Below, piece by piece: positions 1-12,000 of a stretch of DNA of 64,000 nt. The notes beneath the pieces are model-generated. The model was not told where the DNA came from and did not search any database. It was given only the letters and a program-made list of their open reading frames with translations. A program made the translations under genes and the position numbers. Within the stretch, counting starts at the first letter, position 1. Each line of letters opens with the position of its first letter. Source of the stretch: Castor canadensis (taxonomy: Eukaryota > Chordata > Mammalia > Rodentia > Castoridae); the NCBI RefSeq assembly GCF_047511655.1, contig NC_133392.1:26426001-26490000 (forward strand), given 5' to 3'.

Positions 1-83
1 AGTGGCTGTAGTAAAGTCATCAGTCTCTAAGTCTTCAAATGCTTTAATGGCATCCCATAACCGGACTGTATTATCCATTGAAC
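1..83 (-). CDS. TAF5: TAF5 exon 11, partial: residues 730-756
   Basis: The acceptor is gaattcctcttag|GTTCAATGG. It encodes SMDNTVRLWDAIKAFEDLET then DDFTTAT and runs off the window at base 1, so the stop codon and 3'UTR are not visible. The family's final residues, the last propeller strand, must follow to the left. Confidence 0.95.
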
Positions 84-3000
84 CTAAGAGGAATTCAAAG
101 GAAACTATTAACTAAATCCATCACAGTTAGAGTTTGACATTTTGTCATTTTACTCTTATGTATTTACTGTATATTTTCTGATGAAAAACTTCAACCTTTA
201 TCCCAAAACCAGTAATCATTTACCTGATGCCAAAATTTCTCCATCTCTACTAAACCTAAGTGAACAGACTGTATCAGTGTGTCCTTTTAATTCTCCAACC
301 ATCAAACCGTGTCCAATATCCCAAAGAAGTACTCTGCCATCTGTTGCTCCTGTAGCCAGGAATCTCCCATTGGGAGAAAATGTCAAGGAATGAATTGGTC
401 CCTAGAAAAGAAGTCCATGGAAAGGATCAAATTAGAGTTAAGTATATCTAAAAAAATCAGACAATTAGAATTTTAGTGGCATGAATGTTATCTTTAAAAT
501 GTATGCATTATTGACTGGCTAAAAAATACTTTTCTGTGGGACTGGGGTTTTGAACTCAGGGCTTTGCTCATACAAAGCAGATGCTAAAAAATTTTTTTAT
601 CTAGAAAAGCATCTAGATGTGCTACAATAATGAACGTATAAAATACCTTGTGTCCAGTGAAGATCCTTACACAGTTACCATTCAGAACATCCCAAAGCCT
701 CACAGTTCTGTCTGCAGAGCCCGTAGCAACATAATTTGAATTTGGATGGAATCTGGTACAATTCACATCAGCAAGATGGCCAGCAAATATCCTTAAAGGC
801 TGATAGTGGTCTGTAGCCCAAAGCCTTTTTTGAAGTATGGAAAGTGAGAAATGATAATTAGAGTAGTTAATTACAAAATGTAAATTTTTCTATCCAAAAT
901 ATAGAAATATCCAGGTGAACGTTCCAAATGGGTCCTCCTTGCTAGCTAACTGAGGAAAAGAAGGTACAATGAGACATTCTTCAGAAAAAAAATTGCTCTG
1001 CTACAAATATTTTTAATTTTTTAATTCTTTGCCCCCTTCCTCCCCGCTTCTAGGCTAAATTATAGATGAATATTTTCTCCTAATTTTGGCTACCACATAA
1101 TAAGTTTCTAACCTGAGCTACCTCATCCAGAACTTTTAAGGAGATGGCAGGGAAGTGGAAGTGGAAGACAAGAGTAACACCTGATGGGAGGGGGATATAA
1201 AGGAAAACGGACTCTTGTTATATCCCAAATACATTTTCATATAAGAGGTATATATGCTGGTGTTCTCAAAAAGTTAATCCTAAATAACTGAAGTGAAAAT
1301 GAGGTTGGTTGGAGTTTATAATTCCCAACAAGAAACCATTTTGTTCATTGAACAGACTCAATCATAAGATCACAATGTTCTTACCGAGCTACTCGGTCAT
1401 GGCCCCCTGACACAAAATAATATCCATATGGAGAAAACTGTGTGTCCCATACTGGGTAGTTGTGTCCTTTATATCCCACCAAGCAAGTAAATGTTTGAAG
1501 ACTCCACAATCTAACAGTTCCATCCTCTGAAGAGGAAAGCAGATAATTCCTGAGAGAAGAGAATGTGATATATTTGATTCCCAGAATAACTTTTGGTTAC
1601 TTGCCCAGTTTCTCCTTATATTTGAACATATTAAGGTAGTTAATTAATGATACATCTCACTTTTAACTTATACATGGAATTCACCAAGAGCTGAAAGTAC
1701 TGAACAAACTAATGTTAAAACCCAATGTTAGCCCTAACAATACCTACACTGAACTACTGGATGACATGATTGTGAAAAAGAAAGGTCTATTAAGGGGAAA
1801 AATTACAGTTCTTTAAAAAAAATCAACATCGGCGTAATAACAAAAAGTATGGTTAAATAAGGTCAATTGAGACAGTCTTACAAATGTGATATGTCACTTA
1901 AACTCAACAATTTTTTGCTCTAAAATGGAGACAGGTATGGTCATACTGCCCTGAACACACCTGATCTCATCTAAAATGAGATCCTATTTTGCTATCCTGT
2001 GTGAATTTTATGAGAATTTGAAAAAAGGGAAGTGGGGGTGTAGCTCAGTAATAGTGCCTGCTTAGCATGCACTTGAGGCTCTGTAGGTTCAACCCCTAGC
2101 ACCCCCCCCCAATAAAAAGAAAAATGAAATGTCTTTTTGAGAAAGAACTATAGACATGCTAATAATATAATACTTTAACTTTTTCAGAAATAAATACAAA
2201 AGCCACCAGGCACTGGTGGCTCATGCCTATAATCCTAGCTACTTAGGCAGAGATCAGAAGGATCGCAGGTCGAAGCCAGCCCAGGCAAAATAGTTTGAGA
2301 CACTCTATCTCAAAAAAATCCATCACAGAAAAGGACTGGTGGAGGACCTGAGTTCAAATTAAATTCCAGGACCACAAAAAAAAGCCAACAGTTTTCACTG
2401 AAATCACAAGTTTCTCAAGTAAAAATGTATCATCTGACTAAACCCTATCAATTAATAAAAAAAAAAAATCCTTGGATGAACCTTACCAAGATACAGTATA
2501 AGCATAAATGGAAATGTCACAATGAAGCCCCTTGTACAACTAATTAGGTGATAAATTAGGTGATACTACCATAGGTATAGTAAATTTTTTAATAAACATT
2601 TTTTTAATTAAAATTTAAAACTCAAAGTCTCATAAACATGAAAACCCTGATGGGTTGAAATCCATTATCTAGCCAAGTAAGATGCAGATGACACTGTGAA
2701 TAAAAATAACCTCCCTCCCCACAATACCTAAATATACAGGATAATACTCTGGAATCATGGTTATAGGGTAGAAAAACCTAAGCAGCAATTTTAAATTCCT
2801 TTTCAGTATCCTCTTAGGTTTTGGAGGTTTTTTGTTTTGTTTTGTTTTGTTTTGTTTCTGCAAAGGTTCTCTATGTCATCCAGAGTGGCTTTGAACTCAT
2901 GATCCTCCTGCCTCAGTCTCCTGAGTAGTTGAGATTATAGGTTCACACACCACCACACCCAGCTTTCTTAGTTTTTGACTGTAGGACAATAAAGCTTCAA

Positions 3001-6000
3001 TTGATAAGTATTATTCCATTAATATCAGGAATTTGTCTGAAATTTGATGTAGTGCCACAAGAACAATACAGAACTCAAACAATTCAACCCCAATCAGGGT
3101 TATACAAAAGTAAAGCTACTTTTTGACACCAGTGAGTCCTGAAGTATGCATCTTGATTCTATAAACTAAGAATCAATTGGTATCTTTTATTATACCAATA
3201 CCCCAAGATAAATTAGCAAATGGCAAGATTCTAAAACAATGACATGCAACCATGAGATTTTTCTAACAAGAATTTCAGGCATTTGTGTTTCCAATAGTTA
3301 ACTTTTACATAACCTCAACACAGTACATCAGTATTTAATTTTTATTGTTTTTATTTTACCTATCTGGACTGAAGCTGGCTCCATAGACAGGCCCACTGTG
3401 ACCATACAAAATCTTCAACTCACTTGCAGTTTTCTCATCCATGATTCTTTCTAAAACATCATCTGATTCTTTGTCTATGAGGCTGAGATCTAAAATGGTC
3501 CAGAAATATTTTTAAAGTACATTCATTAAAACATTTTAAGGCAATTGCATCACAGTTCAGGAGAAGAAATAACACGAACAGTCCCTCCTATGTATCAACC
3601 ATTGTGCTAATGCCTCTAAATTAGGTGATACTATTCCAGGTATAGGATACCTGGAATTGTTAACTGGATACAGTTAACAATTTGCTAGAGTGCACACAGC
3701 ACCTCAGTATTGGAACCAGGATTGAAACTCGTTTGTTCACTATACCACAATGTTTCAGAAAATGAAAGCTATAGAAATAATAAAACAATTTTAAATGTTT
3801 TGTTTAGGTAATACAGCTAGCAAAAACCTTAAAATGAAATCCTGACCCTCCTCGTTTTTAGCCATTTTTATGGCTAATACAAAAAATTCTCCCACTATTT
3901 AAGGTTTTGTTTTGTTTCTAATTTCAAGCAAATAATTTAAAGTTTTACCTTTAAGGAGTTTTTCTAGCCTAATCTCTATTCTATAGATGAGAAAATAGGG
4001 CAAGAGAAATTAAACATAGTCTAACATCCCAGATTCCTGATTCCTACTCCAGGGTTCTTTCACTGCTGGAAATGTTGACAATATAGAGTTAAAGTGAAAT
4101 CAAGTGAATATCTCAAAGATCACAATTTCCTATCTATATTTCATAGAATCAAGATCAGTAGACTGGGCTGAGGTGTGGTTCAAGTGATGGAGCACTTGCG
4201 TAGCAAGCACAAGACCGAGTTCAAACCCCACTACCACCACCAAAAAAAAAAAATAGACTAATTTCAAGTTTACATCAACAGGTCTTCTCAGTTACCTGAT
4301 GCTTGTTTGACACTACGAAGCTTTTTGGGTGTCACAGACCACACTCTGACAGTTGAATCTGCAAAACCTCCAGCAATCAGACTAGAATCATCAGTGACAT
4401 CCACTGCAGTGAGGCCCTACCAGGAAAAAAAGTTTTATACTAAACAATACTGTTGTAAGAGGAAAAATTATAATTGCATCTCAGAGAATTCACAGTGATG
4501 ACTATTTTTCTCATAGACATCATTTGAGATTATATTCTCCTATAAAACCCACTGTCTGAAAGCTCATACTTGAGCATGCATCACTTAACCGGTTTTTTGC
4601 CCTCCATATTTGGAACGCCTGATACGAAGTGAATGTTAATCATTTCTTGTACTTTATTAAATATATTCTCAGTAGCCTACTATAAGGAGTCTATAAAGAC
4701 ATGTAGAGTACTTAATTAAAAATATTAAGTTTATATTAATACTTAAGTTCAAGATGAATGAGAAGAACTTCCTCAAAGGCTGGCAAAATTGTGATCAGTG
4801 AAATAAGGGTCAGCTAGAGGCAAGATTCTAATACCTGCAAGTTGCTAAGGGTCACTTAAACATAGCCTTCCATCTATTCTGGCAGCATCAATTCTCTTTT
4901 CCTGTCTTTAAATTATATCAAGAGTTGAACAAAACTCTACTTTAGTTAATACATCTAAGTTAGTAAATCAACACTGTACATGACTCTCCAGGCAGAAACC
5001 GTCCAACTACTTTACCAACCTGGTAAGCATTAAGGAATGTATAGAAACAAATGGAGGGTAAGCAGTCTGGCCCAAGGCGTACTCGTTTGGTGGTTTCTTT
5101 CATATTCATTATCTTATCCAATTTATCTGAATCTTTCAACTCAGGAAGAGGGATTCTGTGAAAGAAAAACAGACTGGAAATTGCTCTAAATATTAACAAA
5201 CTTGAATCCTCTGTAACATATCTTACACTTCCATACAAATTCCTGAGGTTTCTTCCCTACCTGTTTTGAGGTGGAGCATTGGGATCTTGTTTTTTGCTTT
5301 TAGATCCAATACTGTCTTTTTTAGGCTTCTTCTTTTTAGGTTTTCCTTCTTCACTTTCTCCTTCTTCATCTTCATCATCCAAAGGTACTTCAATTTCTGG
5401 TTCTTTTAATAAACCAAAAAATACCTACAAAAGAACCAGCACTTTAAAATTAATTTTCATTCACTTAATACACTCTTAGCACATCTCAACAGGATAAATG
5501 GCAATTACAACAGTCATTTATACCCTGAAGCAGGGTTCTGTACTTGTCTAACCAACAGCAATTTCCCCCTTTCCTAACAGAACCCTGATTTTATTGGAGC
5601 AACAACATGCTCGATTAAATCACTTCTATTCTCATGTTCCCTTGCAGCTAAGAATGGCCAAAAAACAATTCTGGTCAATAGATATACACAGAAATATACT
5701 GGGTATGGTTTTAAGAAAAAAACTCTCTTCCTAATAAAAAGGGAGAGACTCAACAGGCCTTTTGTCCTCTCCATAATTCCTGGAATGCAGGTACAATGCT
5801 GGAGCTGCAATAGCTAATGTGACAAGGAAGAAAGTCACATTCTAAAGATGATGGACCAGAAACTAGGAGTCAGGGACACTGACACCATTGTGGAGCCATT
5901 ATGCCAGCCCTGGTAAGCCTTCTGTGGAATTCATCTCATGTGAGGAAAAATCACTCAGCCACTTGTAGTCAGGGTTCTGTTAAATGCAACCATTCCCAAA

Positions 6001-9000
6001 TCCTCACATATATATATCATCCTTTGAACATGAAACTTTAAAGTACAGTGTAAAATTACTTCCAAGCTAGCTATAATAGAAATGTTTAAATTATGTAGAT
6101 GGAAATGCTACAATTTTTCAAAATCTACATTATATAGTTCTTAGGTTTATTCCCATACCTTTGACTTGTTTGCCTCTCGTTTAGCCTCTCCTGCCAAACT
6201 TCCCACCATCGCATCTATCTGTTGCTTACTACGCGGCATCCCATCAAAGATGTCAATGTAGAGGTGCTCCTGAACTATGTTCCAAATCTGATTGTTCTGT
6301 TTCTCCTGAAGATGCCTCTTCAAGAGTTGGTACGAGTCACGGGAAATACGCAGAACAAATTTACTTGTTCGAAAATCCAACATGGTTTCATTCCCTTTCA
6401 TGTGTTCCTTTTTGGTAAGACTAGATAATACTCGTAGGTCATCCTGGTAATAACATTCCTGATCTCCATGGAACCTGTTTCAGTGATTTTAAAAAGTCAT
6501 TTTTCAATGTAATCATTAAGGGATCCGCCTCTCCCCCATATATTTATAAACCATCCCAGAATATTTTCAATGTAGTAGTCTGAATAATCCTGATCTAAGC
6601 TGTAGGATCACAGATAATTCATTTCAAAATGATTATAATTCAATTTCTGAATTCATCCTAAAATGATCAATTTAATTATCTAATGAAACAGCTCATAAAC
6701 ATTTTAAAAGAATAATATGAAATAAGTATCATAAAATGAATGAAAGATAAGACACCCACCACTGGTAGACAGTTTCTTTTGAATACCAAATTCAGTAGAC
6801 ATTTGAAATGTCAAAACTCTGCTTTACTGAATTTTATGCTTTCTTCAAAACCCCACTTTAAAACCCCAGTATCCTCCTCAAAAAAAAATTAAAACCTTTT
6901 ATTATAGAAAACTTCAAACATATAAAGTAAAAAAATGGTATAATGAATTCAATGTACCTGTCATAGTTCTCAACAATAATCAATACATGGATTCTGATAA
7001 GCATCACCATTTTAATGATTTCCTATGTTCATAATATCAGATGTATTTATTAAATATCAATTACTTTAACATTATGACTAAAGAACAAAGGTTGATACCA
7101 AACAATGAGCACTTCCATTTACCATTACCAAAGACAAATAAAGCCATCAGCCTTGCTGACAGCTAATAAACTTCAAAAAGCTTTTGTTTTTACAAATCTT
7201 AACTCTTCTAAGAAAGTAAATTCAAAAATATATATTTGGCATTTACTATGAACAGTAGTCAGTACAAGATATTTAGAAAACAGTAACTCAACATAAGATT
7301 CAGGGCTCTAGCTCTGAAAGACACAAAGCCAATGGATTCCTAAACTGTTAATTTGTTACCCATTTGATTCATCAATTCATGAACTAAGGGTTTCTGTCCA
7401 AGACTTGAATGAAATTAGAAATCTCAGCAAGTTGGTATTTATATGTCACTGTCCCTTACCCTCATCTGGGCATGGGGTCCTGACAAAGGCTGAAAACTGT
7501 TCCTGACAGGGAAACAGAGAATCCTCTATTATATTTCAGGTTCCTATGTGGGGAGATGCTATACTATTAGACTAGAAGAGCAAGAGGTTTTTGATGACAG
7601 TACTATAAGAAATAAGCCTCCAGAATAGTTTTATCATTGGCCTTTCTTAAAAAAAAAAACAAACTGCTACAGAACACTTTGCTTTCTATTCCTCCTATTA
7701 GGCAGCCTACTATAATGACTAAAATGGCCTAAGAGTTCTATTGTTCCTCTGTTACCACTATCTGTGTTATCTGACAAGTCCTAGCTTCAAACTCCACTGC
7801 TTGCATTAAAGAGCTCTCAATCAAACTATTAAGCATTGCCTCCCTCTCAAGTACTGCTTTCCCCTGACTTCTACAACTTAAACACTCTACAACTTAACAC
7901 TCTCGTGGTTTTTTCCTTCTACTCTAGACTGCCTTTCTACATATCTTATACTTTGCCATTAAACAGGGGAATTCCCCCCACCCCAAGGCTTATTTCATAC
8001 TTCTCTCTAGACAATCCCATCCATGCCATCAGTATTGTACATAACTCCAATTTATGGCTCCAGTTCCTAACTCTCCTCTAAGCTCTTATAGCAGTGGGGA
8101 ACACAAATGGTAGAGGAACAGAGAATGACAACTGGCTGACTAGTTTTGGGAGGCTACTGAGTGGTCCTCAATGGAAGTGATACTGGAGCTTGAACTCAGG
8201 GCCTACCTACACTTTGAGCCACTCTACCAGCTTCCCCCACCCCTTTTTTTGTGATGGGTTTTTTTCAAGACAGGATCTCATGAACTATTTGCCCAGACTG
8301 GCTTTGAACCACGATCCTCCTGGTCTCTGCCCCCTGAGTAAATAGGATTACAGGTGTAAGTCACCGGTGCCCAGCTGAAGTGATACTTCTTTAATAAGGC
8401 AAAGCATATTAGAATTGGATCTAAAGATTATTCCCTCACCTGACAAATCAAGTCCTCTTCCAGGGTTTTCTGTCAGTGAAGGGCATCCCCATCCAGCTGG
8501 GGGACCAGAAATCTGGCATTATCAATGATACCTCAACTCCAAATCCAATCCATCAATTGTCAATCTGTTTTTTAATTCCCCACCGATGCAACCTAGACCG
8601 ATGTTTCTCAAGACAAATGCTACTGGCATTTTGGACAATTCTTTGCTAAGTAGGACTTATCTGCACATCCTAGAATATTCAGGATCCCTGCTTCCCATCC
8701 CCCAACCACCAGTCATCATGACAACAAAAACTCACCCTCACATATTTACAAATGGCCTAGGGGAAGGAGGAATATTGCCCCTGTTGAGAACCACTCAATA
8801 ACCTCCAAAACTAGTCAACCAACAGTCACTCTGTCCCTATCATCTGTTTGCCCCCTTGAGAAAAGCTCCTTTTAAAATGCATATTTAATAATGACATAGT
8901 CCTCTACTGACTTCTATAGAAGAGAGCGTCACAGTTCCCAAATATCCATTTTTCCTTTCTCTCTCCATAACAGAATACCTGAATACTAACTGAGCACTTA

Positions 9001-12000
9001 GAGACCTAAGTAAAGAAGACCACACTCCTATCTCCTTTGTAGCTAGGTATAACTAAAAGCTGTAAAAGGAAGTATATCCACTTTCCAGGAATGATGTGTG
9101 TCCTCCCAGTAGACTAGAACACTGATATAACAACAGCTTATAGCTGTAGACCCATCTAGTACTACATAAAGGAAGCTGCATGACAATAACAGCAGAGTAA
9201 CAAGACTGAGGGGAACCTGTGTACCTGATAATCAAAGAATGACCACATCAATCTCACACTTCCTGCCTTTACGTGAGAGCAAAACAAACATTTCTTATAT
9301 TTGAGCATCTGTTGTTTGGGTTTTCAGTCACTCTCAGTGTATTCCTAACATAACTTCCTATAGCTCTTAGAAGAAAGTAAAAATAAATTTTTATGCCCTT
9401 GAGTTTTCATCGATTCTTGGTCAAGTATAAACCTACCCAATACAAATTCCTACTGTTCTTAGGACAACAACCCTGAACATGGTCCAGGAACCTGCCTGCT
9501 GTTCCAGTCCCTAACCAATTCTCTGGCTGCATGTTGTACCACATGCCAACCCAGTCTCTGCTCCAGCTACTGTGGCTGTCTTTCAATATCTGTAGCTACC
9601 AAGAGCCCTCCTCCCAGAGCTTTCACACATGATTCTTCCTCTTCTCTTCATCTGGTTAAATCCTACTCAATCCTCAGACCTCACTTTAAGCATGACTTAC
9701 TCTAGAAGCCTTCCCTGACTTAAACTAGAACCAACCCCCAAGTTAGTTTCACATAGCTCCAGGTACCTCTCCTTCACAAAGTACTTCCTAAGCTGCAATC
9801 TTATATTTGTGTGGTTACAGGTGTATGTATGTGTGTGTGCAAATAAAATATACGTAAAAATTCACATACTTCTCAAAGAATGATTTTGCTTCATTTTCAT
9901 GTTGATTATAGACTAGTTCCAAGTACATATGTACAAACAGAGGATAAAAGAGTTGGGATAATTCTGCCCGATGGCAGTCCAGAGAACATTCAATGAAGTG
10001 TTTGAGTCCACTATAGTATTCTTCATACATTGTGGGGTCTCCTTGTTGGTTGTAGGCCGACAAGACAGCACTGACATCTGGCTGATCTTCCACAGCTACA
10101 CTTCCAACTGTTTAAAAAATGAATGACAACTTTTAAGCAAATGATCTGATATTTACCATGTGACTACTGCTGCTTTGCTAAGGCCCAGAGGTGAGCTGTT
10201 TCTCAGTTCACCCCTTTCCTCTCAACCTCTCTTCCCCAACATAGTAATATAATCTTTTACTGAGATTTTGTACTTGTTTCAATCACCCAGGACAAAACCC
10301 CTTCAGCATATTCATATCTTAAAATTCCAAATGAGTAACAAAGAGATTCAATATTTTCCCTGAAACTATTTATTTAAAAGACAATCTGTATAAAAGATAA
10401 TATGTACAGGGCTGGGAATGTGGCTCAGTGGCAGGTCACTTGCCTAAGCATGCATGAAACCGAGTTCAAATCTCTAGCATGACAAAAAAGAGGAAAAGAA
10501 GGTATGTGCAAATCAATTATATTAATCTCTCTAGGCACCAACCACCACCAGTGTCCTAGAGGAACATTTCTAGTTTTCTCTGAGATATCTACAAACTTTG
10601 CTAGGCAGCTGCTCACCACTTGAGCCAACCTGCTATCCAAGTACTTGTATCGTTCCTGCAATACACCCTATCCTATATTACCTTCTCAGGTGCATATCTA
10701 CCAGCCCATATGAAATATCAGCATTTTAAGGGTGGGAAGGGCCAGGCCTCTTTTATATCTCCAAAAGATAATTAACTGTAACTCTACTGTATATGCTTAA
10801 AGCAATTTCCATAACAACTATTTCAAGGCAGAAAATATGAGTATTTTTTGGTAATATAGTAATACCAAACAATGATATATATATCTGTCAATTAAATCAG
10901 AGTTTGGGCCGGGTCCAGTGGCTCACACTTGCAATCTCAGCTACTCGAGAGGCAGAGATGGGAAGGATCACAGTTCGAGGCCAGCCTGGGAAAAAGTTAG
11001 TGATAAACAAGCTGGGTGTGGTGTTGCACATCTGTAATTCTAGTTACAAAAGAAGCATTGGTGGTCTGAGAACAACCATGGCGCAAGACCCTATCAAGAC
11101 CCTATATGAAAAATAACCTAAGGCTGAGGTGTGATTCAAGCAGTAGAATGCCTGCCTTGCAAGCATGAAGCCCTAAGTTCAAACTCCAGTACCAATAAAA
11201 AAAATTTTTTAATTTAAGAAATAAAGCAAAAAAGGATTGCAGGGGTGACTCAAATGGTAGTTAAAGCAAGTGCAGGCCCTGAGTTCAAACCCCAGTACTC
11301 CCCAACATAAGTTTAGTTGCTGGAAATTTTGGTAAATTTCAATTACAGTGAAGTTATGCTCTGTACTGCAAAAATGTTTAATGTTTTGGTCACTCTGGTG
11401 ACCTCTTTTCCTCCTTTCTGGTTTCTCAGTTATAATGTAAAAGTAAGTCACATTTCTTAAGAGATGAGTGATGATAACAGAGTAACCAACAACTGATGTT
11501 GTAGTTCATTCACAAAATACTATATTCAGAAGAGATTCTTCTCTATCACATTTTGCTCAGAAATTTCTTTTTATGAATTAGTGCTATATACTCAAACGTC
11601 ACCTCTGGCAATACTACAAAGATTGTTCTCATAAATACAGATTAATTTGGCTACAGCCTACCAGGCACTGGTGGCTCATGCCTGTAATCCTAGCTATCTG
11701 AGAGGCTGAGATCTGGAGGATCACCATTCAAGGTCAGCCCAGGCAAACAGTTCAAGAGACCTCCATCTCCAAAATAACCAGAGCAAAATGGACAGGAGGT
11801 GTGGTTCAAGAGGCAGAACACCTGCTTTGCAAGTATGAAGGCCTGAGTTCAAACCCCAGTCCCACCTCCCAAAAATAATTTGGCTAGAGCCACCAAACAA
11901 GTTAATTCAACTGACCTCCCTGAAGACCTTATATTGTGTATGAGTTTTACTGCATGGACTTCGTGACAACAGTTGCTAGGAGAGAGTGGGGTGGAGGTTG

